This document shows, in pieces, positions 25,097 to 34,665 of a DNA stretch of 64,000 nucleotides. Positions within the stretch are counted from its first letter, which is position 1, and each line of letters starts with the position of its first letter. The notes beneath the pieces were generated by a model, which saw only the letters and a list, made by a program, of their open reading frames with translations, was not told the DNA's origin and did no database searches. The DNA comes from CAYOCE01 sp964402405. GTDB lineage: Bacteria; Pseudomonadota; Alphaproteobacteria; UBA7879. The position numbers were made by a program, and so were the translations under genes. The stretch spans positions 1-64,000 of the forward strand of contig CAYOCE010000001.1 in NCBI GenBank assembly GCA_964402405.1. Direction: 5' to 3'.

Positions 25097-25914
25097 AAAT
25101 GATAAGCAACCCCCACGCTTAGGGTGCGAACCCTAGGCGTGATGCTTTCTATATCAGGATTTCCAGCGCCGTCGGCGTTGTTAACAGTCATTGTTTTTCG
25201 GTTATAAAAGGCTACGTCATATTGTAGCCTGAGGCTAATGTCGTTGTTTACCATATAGTCTACCCCCAATCCTGGGACAAATGCCTGGTAATTTGTTTCT
25301 TGATTAACCCCTGGAAAGGCTGGACTACCGGTGATAAAGGCCTTTAATCTAATTTTTTGCTGGCGATAGCCCAAGGAAATATAGGGAATGAAGCCCTGGA
25401 CAACTTGGAACCCAGCCCGAAAGGCACATCCCCACACATGATTACTGGTAAAGGTTGTATTGGCTTGACTAACTCCCCCAGAGCTATTGAATTCATTGTA
25501 GCTTTTTGATTTATCAAAGATATAAAGACCTTCAACCCCAACCATCACATCCCCAAATAGGGCTTGTATTCCTGGGAACAAGCTTAGGGTTGCGGTGTCA
25601 TTGGAAGGATTAATATTCAGCAAGTCTCCTTCTGCGTTCTGAGCATAGTTGTACTGGTGATTGGCATAGCCAGCAGCAACACCTATGTACACACTAGATT
25701 TCATTCCCACCATACTCGCCAGGGATGTGTGTGTTTCAACATTGATTTGGCGGGGTTCCTCAGGGGCAGCAGGCTTGTTCCATTCATTAACCTGATCGGT
25801 CTGAATAGGTTTATCCTGAGCCTGCACTTGATCCTTCTGCGAGAGGATCTTTGCATTTGCAGGCAAATAAATCGCAAATAGAAAAAATAAATGTGTGAGT
25901 AAGGTTCGTTTCAT
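25093..25914 (-). CDS. outer-membrane beta-barrel protein
   Basis: A 273-residue exported protein with a signal peptide (about 1-22). After a variable Gln- and Pro-rich stretch, alternating aromatic and polar strands form an Omp25/P44-type barrel (VYIGVAAGYANHQYNY, GCAFRAGFQVVQGFIPYISLGYR, ISLRLQYDVAFYNRK). It closes with a C-terminal strand ending in phenylalanine (RTLSVGVAYHF), the signal for BAM insertion. It resembles surface antigens of intracellular alphaproteobacteria. It is monocistronic. Confidence 0.85.
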   Translation of the reverse strand: MKRTLLTHLFFLFAIYLPANAKILSQKDQVQAQDKPIQTDQVNEWNKPAAPEEPRQINVETHTSLASMVGMKSSVYIGVAAGYANHQYNYAQNAEGDLLNINPSNDTATLSLFPGIQALFGDVMVGVEGLYIFDKSKSYNEFNSSGGVSQANTTFTSNHVWGCAFRAGFQVVQGFIPYISLGYRQQKIRLKAFITGSPAFPGVNQETNYQAFVPGLGVDYMVNNDISLRLQYDVAFYNRKTMTVNNADGAGNPDIESITPRVRTLSVGVAYHF

Positions 25915-26060
25915 AGTATTCCCGGTTTATTTTTTAATTATCATACTTAAATTGTATAAATATATGTATAACATGTCAAAGTGTATTTTTTACAATTAAT
26001 TGACATTTTCCAAAAATATTTGCAAACTAGAATTATCTAATCTTTAAGGAGGCTTAAAAA

Positions 26061-26654
26061 ATGATCATATCACGCATTCAATTTCTAAACTTTATTCGTA
26101 AAAAGAAAGAGACTAATGTGGGAGAGGATGCCCTTACCTCATCCACCCGCTATTACTTGAGAAAATTTGATCAGTATGGAAGTGCGTCTTCTTCCTTTAT
26201 TTCTTGGAATTGGGCGGCGGCGTTCTTTCCTGTTTCATGGCTGTTATATCGACGGATGTACCTTTATACATTTTTATGGATGTTGATTAGTGCCGCTGGT
26301 TCTTGGTCATTTGGATTCTCCATGGTTTCAGCATTATTGCCTTTTTTCTTAATGGGGGCTCTTGGGAATGCTATGTATTTTCAATTTGTCAAATCCAAGA
26401 TAAAACAAGGGATTACAAGCAGGCCTCCTAGTGGATGGGCATTATGGTTGTATTTTGTTTTTGCCCCCCTCGTTTCTATTACGATGTTAATGATTTCCCA
26501 TGAGGAAAAAAAGAATTTTGATACCCTTGAGCCCTCGTATAAACTTGTATATATTATCGAAAGTAGAGAGGCAGCAAAGCACATGAAACTTTTGGATCAG
26601 CAGTTCCGCCTTTATTTAATGGATCATTACAAAATTAAAAAAATGGAAGTATGA
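26061..26654 (+). CDS. DUF2628 membrane protein
   Basis: A 197-residue protein with about three to four membrane helices in the middle (about 50-150). The family mark is [26 protein letters not shown]- and C-terminal parts are soluble and charged. Function unknown. AAGGAGG lies 12 nt upstream of the ATG. The stop overlaps the trpS start (ATGA), so the two genes are probably co-translated. Confidence 0.8.
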   Translation: MIISRIQFLNFIRKKKETNVGEDALTSSTRYYLRKFDQYGSASSSFISWNWAAAFFPVSWLLYRRMYLYTFLWMLISAAGSWSFGFSMVSALLPFFLMGALGNAMYFQFVKSKIKQGITSRPPSGWALWLYFVFAPLVSITMLMISHEEKKNFDTLEPSYKLVYIIESREAAKHMKLLDQQFRLYLMDHYKIKKMEV

Positions 26655-27646
26655 CGAAAAAAATAATATTAACAGGTGATCGGCCCACTGGAAAACTGCA
26701 CTTGGGCCATTATGTGGGATCTCTTGCGAATAGGGTTAAATTACAAGACACCTATGATCAGTATGTCATGATTGCGGATATTCAGGCGCTCACCGATAAC
26801 TTTGAGCATCCTGAAAAAATAACCCAAAATGTTTTCGAAGTGGCCCGTGATTATCTAGCGGTGGGGATTGATCCCACCAAGTCTACGATTCTGATTCAAT
26901 CCCAAATTCCAGAACTTGCCGAGCTAACCATCTATTATATGAACCTGGTAACCCTGGGTAGGCTGGAGCGTAATCCAACGGTCAAAACCGAGATTGCCCA
27001 AAAGGGCTATGATGACTCCATTCCGGCAGGCTTCTTTTGCTACCCCATTAGCCAAGCAGCGGATATTACCGCCTTCAAGGCCGAGGTTGTTCCGGTGGGG
27101 GAGGATCAAGTCCCCATGATCGAGCAAACCAATGAAATCGTCCGTCGATTCAATCGCATCTATAATACGAATTGTTTGAAGGAATCAAAGGTGTTGCTGA
27201 GTCAGACCCCCCGATTGGTGGGGATTGATGGCAAAGGCAAGGCTGGAAAGTCGACAGGTAATGCCATCTTCTTATCCGACAGTGCTGTGGATATTAAACA
27301 AAAAGTCTTTGCCATGTTTACAGATCCGGATCATTTAAAGGTTAGCGATCCCGGTAAGATCGAAGGCAATGTGGTTTTTGCTTACTTGGATGCCTTCCAT
27401 CCCGATGCGGCAGAGGTAAAATCCTTAAAAGATCATTATAGTCAGGGGGGATTAGGGGATGTCACAATCAAAAATATTCTGAATGAGACTCTACAACAGC
27501 TGCTGGGCCCCATGCGAGAAAAGCGTGAGTCTATTTCCCATCAAGAGGTATTGGATATGCTGCGGGAAGGAACCAAAAAGGCTCGCCTCGTTGCCCAAGC
27601 GACCTTGCAAGAAGTCAGAAGTGCCATAGGGATTTGCTATTGGTGA
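26651..27646 (+). CDS. trpS: tryptophan-tRNA ligase
   Basis: Class I aminoacyl-tRNA synthetase of 331 residues, the normal bacterial size. The HIGH-type motif is KLHLGHYVG (H17-H20), and the KMSKS equivalent is GKAGKSTGN near 195-203. [19 protein letters not shown] matches the tRNA and ATP site. It is coupled to the DUF2628 gene and ends 20 bp from the end of the converging polysaccharide operon. Confidence 0.96.
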   Translation: MTKKIILTGDRPTGKLHLGHYVGSLANRVKLQDTYDQYVMIADIQALTDNFEHPEKITQNVFEVARDYLAVGIDPTKSTILIQSQIPELAELTIYYMNLVTLGRLERNPTVKTEIAQKGYDDSIPAGFFCYPISQAADITAFKAEVVPVGEDQVPMIEQTNEIVRRFNRIYNTNCLKESKVLLSQTPRLVGIDGKGKAGKSTGNAIFLSDSAVDIKQKVFAMFTDPDHLKVSDPGKIEGNVVFAYLDAFHPDAAEVKSLKDHYSQGGLGDVTIKNILNETLQQLLGPMREKRESISHQEVLDMLREGTKKARLVAQATLQEVRSAIGICYW

Positions 27647-27666
27647 GTTGAGGTAGGGGTGATGAG

Positions 27667-28500
27667 CTATTTAAGATATTTTTTTAAGCAATCACGCACT
27701 TTACATTTAAATGTAAACAAAATTATTTTTACAACCTGTAAAAAATTTTTAAAAAAAGGGAGTAGTAATTCTGTAAGATGAAAGTAGCCTTTTTGCCAAA
27801 CTAGTTTGTACACATAAAATAAGCGAATTATGTATTTTAAATTTCTCCTTACAACACTTGAAGCAGTAAAATTTGAAAATCTAGCGTCTCCAGAGTAGTA
27901 AAGAAGTAAATGCTCTTCTATACAAAATAACTGGGTTTTCTTTGAAATACGCAAAACAAGCTCAAAATCTTCAGCGCCCGCAATTTTTTTTGTTTCATCA
28001 AACCATTCAGTTTTTTTTAAAAGAGCTTTTTTAATAACAACAGAAGATAAAGGAACTGTATTTTTATACAAAAGATTTTTACTAGTGATGAGGGCAGGGC
28101 CTTCCTCCTCAAGATTAATCCATTCTTTTTTTTCATTAAATCGCTTCATTTTTGTACAGCATAAACCAAAGTTTGGATTTTTCGATAAAAATGATAGCTG
28201 TTTTTCTAGTTTTTCTGGCAACCAAATATCATCATCATCACAAAAAGCAATATAATTACCTTTAGAAATGCGTATTCCATGATTTCTCGGGGAGGCGGGG
28301 CTACCACTACCTTCTTGAAAAATAAATTTTATTCTTGGATCTTGAAAACTTTTAACAACGGCTTCTGAATCATCTGTTGATCCATTGGAAACAACAATAA
28401 TTTCATAATCTGAGTACGTTTGATTTAAGATACCTTCAATGGTCTTCTTTAAAAGAGAGGCTCTATTAAACGTAGGAATTATAATACTGACTTCAGGCAT
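27667..28500 (-). CDS. family 2 glycosyltransferase
   Basis: Transfers a sugar from a nucleotide donor with inversion. The GT-A fold marks are SIIIPTFNRASLLKKTIEGIL, IIVVSNGSTDDS, and the metal-binding acidic cluster FCDDDD near residue 97. About 278 residues. I start it at 28500 (MPEVSII), overlapping the upstream stop by 8 nt; the longer frame adds 12 residues. It is the last gene of the polysaccharide operon, and the only ordinary GT2 in it. Confidence 0.9.
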   Translation of the reverse strand: MPEVSIIIPTFNRASLLKKTIEGILNQTYSDYEIIVVSNGSTDDSEAVVKSFQDPRIKFIFQEGSGSPASPRNHGIRISKGNYIAFCDDDDIWLPEKLEKQLSFLSKNPNFGLCCTKMKRFNEKKEWINLEEEGPALITSKNLLYKNTVPLSSVVIKKALLKKTEWFDETKKIAGAEDFELVLRISKKTQLFCIEEHLLLYYSGDARFSNFTASSVVRRNLKYIIRLFYVYKLVWQKGYFHLTELLLPFFKNFLQVVKIILFTFKCKVRDCLKKYLK

Positions 28501-28921
28501 CTTTGTCCCATTTAAAATGTATCTGATTGGTATCAATTGGTAATCGTTCTACCTCATTTGGATCATATACCCCATTTAGGATATTAGCTATTAGAGCAGG
28601 ATTGTCATCTAAAGATTTAAATGCATACCAAACCCCAATTGGGATTTTAATGAGGCCATAATTTTCCTTAGTGATATTAATGATGGAAAACTTATTTGCT
28701 TTTTCATCAAATAAAACCACCTGAAGGTTTGCTGTAGGACTTGTCATGTAAGAGGTATTTATACTGTGGCGATACCATCCTTTAATAAACCCAGGGTTTA
28801 TCCAGGAAAAATAACTTTCTCCAAAAGAATCAAAAAAGAAGTCTGTGGACTTTAGAAAGTGAAGTACTTTTCCTCTTTCATCTTCTATATATTTCAGGGG
28901 AAAAAAATTAATTTGATTCAT
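28493..28921 (-). CDS. RmlC-like cupin, sugar 3,5-epimerase family
   Basis: 142 residues resembling dTDP-4-dehydrorhamnose 3,5-epimerase: an opening IEDERGKVLHFLK, the core FIKGWYRHSINT, then IKIPIGVWYAFKS and a tail YDPNEVERL. The position usually held by the catalytic histidine (GxxH) appears to be tyrosine (KGWYRH), so it may be a binding or 3-epimerase variant. With rfbF and rfbG upstream in the operon it could act on CDP-4-keto-6-deoxyglucose. It overlaps both neighbours. Confidence 0.75.
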   Translation of the reverse strand: MNQINFFPLKYIEDERGKVLHFLKSTDFFFDSFGESYFSWINPGFIKGWYRHSINTSYMTSPTANLQVVLFDEKANKFSIINITKENYGLIKIPIGVWYAFKSLDDNPALIANILNGVYDPNEVERLPIDTNQIHFKWDKDA

Positions 28922-29831
28922 TTTCTTTTAACTTTTGAGTATGTTTAATACACTCTGTGATCCCATCTTCTATAGAAATGGTGGGAGCATATTTTAAAAC
29001 TTGAAAAGAGTCCGTAATATCTAAAATAGCGCCAAACCCAGAAACTTGTTGCGCGCCGATCTTTACTGTATCCTTTTCCTCCATTTTTTTCTTAAAAAAA
29101 GACTCTATAAAACTTTGTATATCCCTTAAATTATATCCTTTTCCTCCACCCACATTAATAATGCCCGTATGGTTGGAAAATAAAGCAGAACAGACACCTT
29201 TTGCTGCATCTTCTACATGTACAAAATCTACTACTGCATCAGGGTTGTTTAAAGCTACAGTTTTATTTTTTATAGCATTAGCAATAAGTGTGGGTAGTAA
29301 CTTATGCGCATGATCATCTGGTCCATATACATTGGAGAGTCTTACCCAACCAAACGAAATATGTTTTAAAGTATGATTTAAAAGAGCCTGCATGCAATCG
29401 TAAACATGTTTTTTACATATTCCATACAGAGTTGTTGGTAACGCTCCTTTAAAATCATTTGGAACTTTTCCACTTGTTGTTCCAGTTTCATGAATACTTC
29501 CCGTAAAAATAATTCTAGAAGAGGGGTTTTTGTGTGCAAATTTAGCTATAAAATCAAGGCTTGTTGCAGCAAAGTTAACATGATCAAGGGAATTATGAGG
29601 AGGGGTCAATGGCCATGCAAGATAAACTAAATGGGAATAGCTAGTCTGATTTAAAAATTTTTCTACACCCTCAACATCACAAATATCTAATTGATAGTAC
29701 GTATGTTTTTTTGATTTTAGAAAGTTAAATGAAGGTAGTCTGCCAATAATCGACACATCATAGGTTAATAAATTATTTAAACATGCACGCCCTAAAACGC
29801 CTGATCCACCAACAAATAATATCTTTTCCAA
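28908..29831 (-). CDS. NAD-dependent epimerase/dehydratase (extended SDR)
   Basis: 307 residues with the Rossmann motif VGGSGVLGRACL at the N-terminus, a serine in the GSIHE segment and the catalytic YGICK (YxxxK). A C-terminal substrate domain includes HVEDAAKGV and INVGGGKGYN. Placed after rfbG and before the RmlC-like gene, it may reduce or epimerise the CDP-4-keto-6-deoxy sugar to the final CDP-deoxyhexose. The product is unknown. Confidence 0.82.
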   Translation of the reverse strand: MEKILFVGGSGVLGRACLNNLLTYDVSIIGRLPSFNFLKSKKHTYYQLDICDVEGVEKFLNQTSYSHLVYLAWPLTPPHNSLDHVNFAATSLDFIAKFAHKNPSSRIIFTGSIHETGTTSGKVPNDFKGALPTTLYGICKKHVYDCMQALLNHTLKHISFGWVRLSNVYGPDDHAHKLLPTLIANAIKNKTVALNNPDAVVDFVHVEDAAKGVCSALFSNHTGIINVGGGKGYNLRDIQSFIESFFKKKMEEKDTVKIGAQQVSGFGAILDITDSFQVLKYAPTISIEDGITECIKHTQKLKENESN

Positions 29832-29833
29832 TG

Positions 29834-30895
29834 TTATTTTTCCATAAATTCCATAATTTGTTTGCGCGTTATTTGAACGGCTTCTTCATCTTGCTGAATG
29901 CGCTGATACCATTCACCCGTTTTCATAACAGCTTCATTAAAGGGAAGTTTTGGTCCCCATTTCAACAGTGTCTGGGCTTTATCAATGGAGAGGTGAAGCA
30001 AGTTGGATTCATAGGGTTGATTAGGATCTGATTCAATCTGAACCTTAGCATCTTTCCATAAAGATTTTAGGACGTTAGTTAGTTCCAAAACAGTTTTAAT
30101 GGATTGATTTGAAGGTCCAAAGTTCCACGACTCCCCATTATATTGATTTGAATTTTTATACAGATGTGCCCCTAAGCATAAATAACCATGCAAGGGGTCT
30201 AAAACATGCTGCCATGGTCGGGTAGATTGGGGATTTCTAAGAATAATGGGGTTTTTACTTTCGACCGCTCTAATTATATCAGGTACGATACGATCTCGGG
30301 ACCGATCTCCTCCCCCTATAACATTTCCAGCCCTGGTTGAGCCACATCCAAAATTTTTTCGATCTTTAAAATAAGATAAATAATAACTCTTGAATACATG
30401 TTCGGCAGAAGCCTTGGAGGCACTATAAGGATCGGGACCGCCTAGTTCATCATTTTCCCGATAACCCCAAACCCATTCTTTATTCCAATAACACTTATCG
30501 GATGTTATATAGACCAAGGAACGTACAGAAGGACACTCTCGAATAGATTCTAATATGTTTACCGACCCCATAACGTTTGTACTAAAGGTCAGCCGGGGAT
30601 CTTGGTATGAGCGTCTTACGAGGGCCTGAGCAGCAAGATGAAAAACAAATTCAGCCTTAGATTTTATCAATGATTCTTTTAGGTTTTCATAATCTCTGAT
30701 ATCACCCACGATATGAGTTATACGTTCAGATAACCTGAGTTTATCAAACAGAGAATCTTCATACTCCGGAGCAAGAGCATAACCTGTAACCTCTGCACCA
30801 AGTTCGTTCAACCAAAAGGCAAGCCAGGCTCCTTTAAAGCCTGTATGTCCTGTAATAAAAACTTTTTTTCCTTTATAAAACTCTGTAAGGTTCAT
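29834..30895 (-). CDS. rfbG: CDP-glucose 4,6-dehydratase
   Basis: Converts CDP-glucose to CDP-4-keto-6-deoxyglucose. The family signature KVFITGHTGFKGAWLA lies near the N-terminus. ITSDKCYWNKEWVWGYRE and the catalytic YSASK follow, and RAGNVIGGGDRSRDRIVPD is diagnostic for RfbG. I prefer the ATG at 30895, which overlaps the rfbF stop as ATGA; TTG 30910 and ATG 30901 are also in frame. About 353 residues, normal. It works directly after RfbF. Confidence 0.94.
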   Translation of the reverse strand: MNLTEFYKGKKVFITGHTGFKGAWLAFWLNELGAEVTGYALAPEYEDSLFDKLRLSERITHIVGDIRDYENLKESLIKSKAEFVFHLAAQALVRRSYQDPRLTFSTNVMGSVNILESIRECPSVRSLVYITSDKCYWNKEWVWGYRENDELGGPDPYSASKASAEHVFKSYYLSYFKDRKNFGCGSTRAGNVIGGGDRSRDRIVPDIIRAVESKNPIILRNPQSTRPWQHVLDPLHGYLCLGAHLYKNSNQYNGESWNFGPSNQSIKTVLELTNVLKSLWKDAKVQIESDPNQPYESNLLHLSIDKAQTLLKWGPKLPFNEAVMKTGEWYQRIQQDEEAVQITRKQIMEFMEK

Positions 30896-31671
30896 TTCCA
30901 TGTTTTCCAAGGTGCTTTATTCTGCTCCCACAACTGATTTAAAAGTTGATATTCTCGTGATGTATCCATTGGATGCCAAAAGTCTTGATGCTTATAGACC
31001 ATCAACTGACCGTCTTTGACGATATTTGTAATCGGTTCTTTTTCAAAAATTAAATCTTCATTCGGGGTAAGATAATCCAAAACTTTACGATTGCACACAA
31101 AAAAGCCCGCTGAAATCCAACCTTCTGTTACCTGAGGTTTTTCATTAAATCCAACAACCTGATTCCCATCCAATTCTAATTCTCCAAATCTTCCTGGAGG
31201 ATGGGCTGCTGTTATGGTCATCAATTTGCCATGTGATTTATGAAACTCTACAAGCTGTTTTATGTCAACGTTTGAAACACCATCTCCATATGTTAACATG
31301 AAAAGATCGTCATTTTGAACATATTGCTTGATCCTAAAAACCCTAGCACCTGTTAAAGAATTCAGACCTGTTTCTGCAAATGTAATTTTCCAATCATCAA
31401 TCACACGATGAGAATGATCTTCGATTGATTTATTTTTTAAATCTAAGGTAAAATCATTTTGACGTTTCTGATAATTTAAAAAATAATCTTTAATGAGGTC
31501 GCTTTTATAGCCCAAACACAAAACAAATTCTTTAAACCCATAATGCGAGTATTGCTTCATAATGTGCCAGAGAATGGGATAATTTCCAATAGGAATCATC
31601 GGTTTTGGTAGGTCACTCGTCACATCACGAATCCGGGTTCCATACCCACCTGCAAGAATTACTGTTTTCAC
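30892..31671 (-). CDS. rfbF: glucose-1-phosphate cytidylyltransferase
   Basis: Makes CDP-glucose from CTP and glucose 1-phosphate. The opening KTVILAGGYGTRIRDVTSDLPKPMIPIG is cut into the usual nucleotide-binding loop and PKPM motif. FMLTYGDGVSNVD carries the metal-site aspartate, and WHPMDTSREYQLL near the end is typical of RfbF. 259 residues, full length. rfbH, the next enzyme for 3,6-dideoxyhexoses, is absent from the window. Confidence 0.95.
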   Translation of the reverse strand: MKTVILAGGYGTRIRDVTSDLPKPMIPIGNYPILWHIMKQYSHYGFKEFVLCLGYKSDLIKDYFLNYQKRQNDFTLDLKNKSIEDHSHRVIDDWKITFAETGLNSLTGARVFRIKQYVQNDDLFMLTYGDGVSNVDIKQLVEFHKSHGKLMTITAAHPPGRFGELELDGNQVVGFNEKPQVTEGWISAGFFVCNRKVLDYLTPNEDLIFEKEPITNIVKDGQLMVYKHQDFWHPMDTSREYQLLNQLWEQNKAPWKTWK

Positions 31672-31676
31672 TTTAT

Positions 31677-32639
31677 CTACCGTTTTTTAATTTTAATTAA
31701 AATCTGATTGCCATAATTGTATTTCTCAATCATCTCTTGATACTTCATCTCAAAATCATTAAGGAGACTAGAAATGCTTTCCCCTAACTTACTGTTAGTT
31801 GTATAGAGGGATTTCTGAATGTTTTCTAACAATTGGTCCCCCCCCACCAAAACATTATTGTTAATAGGTCTGTTATTAAAATACCAATGCAGGTGATTAT
31901 AAATACTATATCCTTGCTTCGTCTCAGCTACCCCGGAGATATTAAGCATATTGTTCTTAAGCCGTGCAAACAAACTTTTAATAGCATTTAATGAGTAGTA
32001 AGCTACAGCACATTCATCATAAAAAAAGCTTTTGTAGCCTTCATTGCACCAAACATCTTTTAAAACATCATCAAGATTAGGCGTAATAAAAATTATTTCT
32101 CCGTTTGTCTCTAACATAGAAATCAGAGATTCAAAATATTTTATTGGGTTTTGTATGTACTCAAGACAGTAAAATGAAAATATTTTTTTAAATTTTATAT
32201 TTTCTGAAAGATATTTATCTAAGCTTTCAACGCACGGAATATTCAAATTTGATTGAACAAATTGCGCTCGAACAGGATTAATTTCTAATCCATATGGTAC
32301 ACAACCATTTTCTTGTAAGGCCTTTAAAAAATACCCCCAAGAACACCCGATTTCTAGAACATTTTCCCCCATATCGTCTGATGAGATGTATTCTTTAATA
32401 TAACCTTGAGATTGGTTGTACCCATTTTGAAAATCCTTTTCTTGCTTTGGGATATCTAAGCCAGCTGATTCAAGACGAGTTTTATCTAGTTGATTGGTAG
32501 AAAGCAGAGAAATATTTTCGTGGTCGAAAAATTCAAAATGACAGTGTTCACAATAATTTATAACTGCTTGCTTTTTTGATCGCAACTGAACAGATTTTTG
32601 TTGTGTTTCACCACTACATAACCAACATTTTATACTCAT
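31677..32639 (-). CDS. SAM-dependent methyltransferase with N-terminal zinc ribbon
   Basis: 320 residues. An N-terminal four-cysteine knot (CWLC near 5-8 and CEHC near 31-34) precedes a class I methyltransferase core with VLEIGCSWGYFLKAL near 95-109 and the acidic YGLEINP. It resembles the first two domains of sugar C-methyltransferases but lacks their long third domain. It probably methylates a nucleotide sugar of this cluster. It overlaps the upstream SDR by 4 nt. Confidence 0.8.
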   Translation of the reverse strand: MSIKCWLCSGETQQKSVQLRSKKQAVINYCEHCHFEFFDHENISLLSTNQLDKTRLESAGLDIPKQEKDFQNGYNQSQGYIKEYISSDDMGENVLEIGCSWGYFLKALQENGCVPYGLEINPVRAQFVQSNLNIPCVESLDKYLSENIKFKKIFSFYCLEYIQNPIKYFESLISMLETNGEIIFITPNLDDVLKDVWCNEGYKSFFYDECAVAYYSLNAIKSLFARLKNNMLNISGVAETKQGYSIYNHLHWYFNNRPINNNVLVGGDQLLENIQKSLYTTNSKLGESISSLLNDFEMKYQEMIEKYNYGNQILIKIKKR

Positions 32640-33574
32640 ACTTTGTCCTCAACAATTTGATCTGCCCAATTTTTAAATTCCTGCAACCCACGAATTAAAT
32701 CATATTTAGGTGAATATCCAATCACATGGGAAGCCTTAGAAATATCTGCATAACATCCCATTATATCACCTGGCGTATTCCCAATGACCTCTACTTTTAC
32801 TTCTTTATTGTATATAGAAGCAATTAAATTTATTAACTCACCAATGGTGGTTTTAACACCTGACCCAATATTAAAAATTTGATTGGGGATATTCTTCTTA
32901 AGACACAATATCCAAGCATCCACAATATCATCGATATATACAAGATCCCTGAATCTTTCTAGTTTTCCTTGAACCGGAATATAGTTTCCTTCTTTTACAT
33001 AACTCAGAAAAATGCTCACAATTCCTTGATCTTTTCTGGATAAATCTTGTCCAGGCCCATACACATTAAACATCCTTAAGGCATTCCAGGAAATGCCAAG
33101 TTTCTCTGCATATATTTTTAAATAATACTCACCCGTTAGCTTTCCTAATCCATAAAGAGATTTTGGATCACATGGTAAATCCTCGCTTAACATTTCATGT
33201 TGAGCATTATCCCCGTAAACTGTGAAGGATGATGCAAATAAAATTCTGGGAACTTTCAAATGATCACATAAACGAATCATGTTTAACGTTCCTAAAATAT
33301 TTACTCTAAGATCATGTTCTGGATCTTTAAAAGAGGCCACGCCAGAAGATTGTGCAGCAAGATGTAACACGGCATCAAAACCGTTACTCAGCTCAATTTT
33401 TTTTAAGGATTCAAAATCTGTTATATCTGCTTTTACAACATGCCTATTGCTCGTATCAGTTACAATATTGGTCGAAAAATTATCCAGGATAGTCACTTCA
33501 TAATTTTCTTGTTCAAGTTTTTGAACAATTCGGGATCCAATATATCCCATTCCACCAGTTACTAAAATTTTCAT
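32636..33574 (-). CDS. NAD-dependent sugar epimerase (GalE-like SDR)
   Basis: 312 residues. The Rossmann motif is ILVTGGMGYIGSRIV, followed by DNFST, then LHLAAQSSGVASFKDPEHD, SSFTVYG and the catalytic YGLGK. The pattern is that of UDP-hexose 4-epimerases and related CDP/UDP-sugar SDRs; the exact substrate is not readable. It overlaps both neighbours by 4 nt (ATGA). Confidence 0.83.
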   Translation of the reverse strand: MKILVTGGMGYIGSRIVQKLEQENYEVTILDNFSTNIVTDTSNRHVVKADITDFESLKKIELSNGFDAVLHLAAQSSGVASFKDPEHDLRVNILGTLNMIRLCDHLKVPRILFASSFTVYGDNAQHEMLSEDLPCDPKSLYGLGKLTGEYYLKIYAEKLGISWNALRMFNVYGPGQDLSRKDQGIVSIFLSYVKEGNYIPVQGKLERFRDLVYIDDIVDAWILCLKKNIPNQIFNIGSGVKTTIGELINLIASIYNKEVKVEVIGNTPGDIMGCYADISKASHVIGYSPKYDLIRGLQEFKNWADQIVEDKV

Positions 33575-34656
33575 GATATTAATCCACTGTTCTTTTGAAA
33601 TTCTTTCATTTCTACCAGAAAACGATCCATTAAATCCTTTATCCCAAGGGTAACTGTAATGTACCTATCCCACGGGGCTGACCAAGGTCCCTTTACATAT
33701 ATTTTTCTTTCGCGCAAAAATTCAACACATTTCTTGCAGTTTTCAGCTGTCTTCAAATCTATCAAGAGATAATTTCCTTTGTTACCATAAGAAAAAATGC
33801 CAAGTTTTTTTAACTCTTCTTTGATATAAGCTCTTGATTCATTAATTTTATCCGTATAATTTTTCACTATCTCAAAATGATCCAAGAGATATTCAGCAAC
33901 TGCTGCACTAAGGGCATTTGCTTCATGGGCGAAACGTGTTTTTGAAAGCAATTCCATGTTCTCAGTGCTTGAAACCATATATCCTAGACGAATGGACGGA
34001 ACCCCAAAAGCTTTTGAGAAAGTACGCATAACAACTACGTTTTCAAATTCATCCACCAAGGGTATTGCTGATTCTGCTCCAAAGTAGTGGTAAGCTTCAT
34101 CCACCACGAATAAACACCCTACCTCTAAACATTGTCTTGCCATATGACGTAACTCCTCCAGAGAGAAACAAGACTCAATTGGCTGATTAGGATTGGGAAG
34201 AAAGAAAATCCTGGGATTGGATTTCAAAAAACTCTTAAAGCTATCTGAGTCCATACTAAAATCTGGCTTGTAATCCACATGAATCATTTTTGCTTGAAAT
34301 AGCTTAGCGTATACATCGTACATGGCATAAGTAGGATAAAGAACACCAACACACTCATTGGGTTCTATAAGAACTTCAAAGAGCGTTTTGATGACGCCAT
34401 CAATCCCAGAAAATACAAGAACTTGCTCTTCTTTTACACTCAAATGACTTGCCAACTTTTTATACAAACCAGACAAATCTGGATAGATGCTAAAAAAAGC
34501 TGCGGGTTTGGATTTTAGAGCTTCAAGAATAAAATCTTTAGGCCAATTATCAACTTTCTCATTACGATCAAGCCTTAAGCCGTTGACCAAATCACGTTCT
34601 TCAGATATGCGAACTCGCTTTATATCTCGTAGATAGCTTTTTTTAGTAAGAAACAT
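33571..34656 (-). CDS. HisC-like class I/II aminotransferase
   Basis: 361 residues of a PLP-dependent fold type I aminotransferase: an opening RLDRNEKVDNWP, LPNPNQPIE near 150, VDEAYHYFG, and the PLP-lysine segment TFSKAFGVPSIRLGY. It resembles histidinol-phosphate aminotransferase, but sits inside the polysaccharide operon with no his genes, so it more likely aminates a sugar or makes an amino-acid decoration. The start overlaps the gene upstream closely. Confidence 0.8.
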   Translation of the reverse strand: MFLTKKSYLRDIKRVRISEERDLVNGLRLDRNEKVDNWPKDFILEALKSKPAAFFSIYPDLSGLYKKLASHLSVKEEQVLVFSGIDGVIKTLFEVLIEPNECVGVLYPTYAMYDVYAKLFQAKMIHVDYKPDFSMDSDSFKSFLKSNPRIFFLPNPNQPIESCFSLEELRHMARQCLEVGCLFVVDEAYHYFGAESAIPLVDEFENVVVMRTFSKAFGVPSIRLGYMVSSTENMELLSKTRFAHEANALSAAVAEYLLDHFEIVKNYTDKINESRAYIKEELKKLGIFSYGNKGNYLLIDLKTAENCKKCVEFLRERKIYVKGPWSAPWDRYITVTLGIKDLMDRFLVEMKEFQKNSGLIS

Positions 34657-34665
34657 GGAATTACC

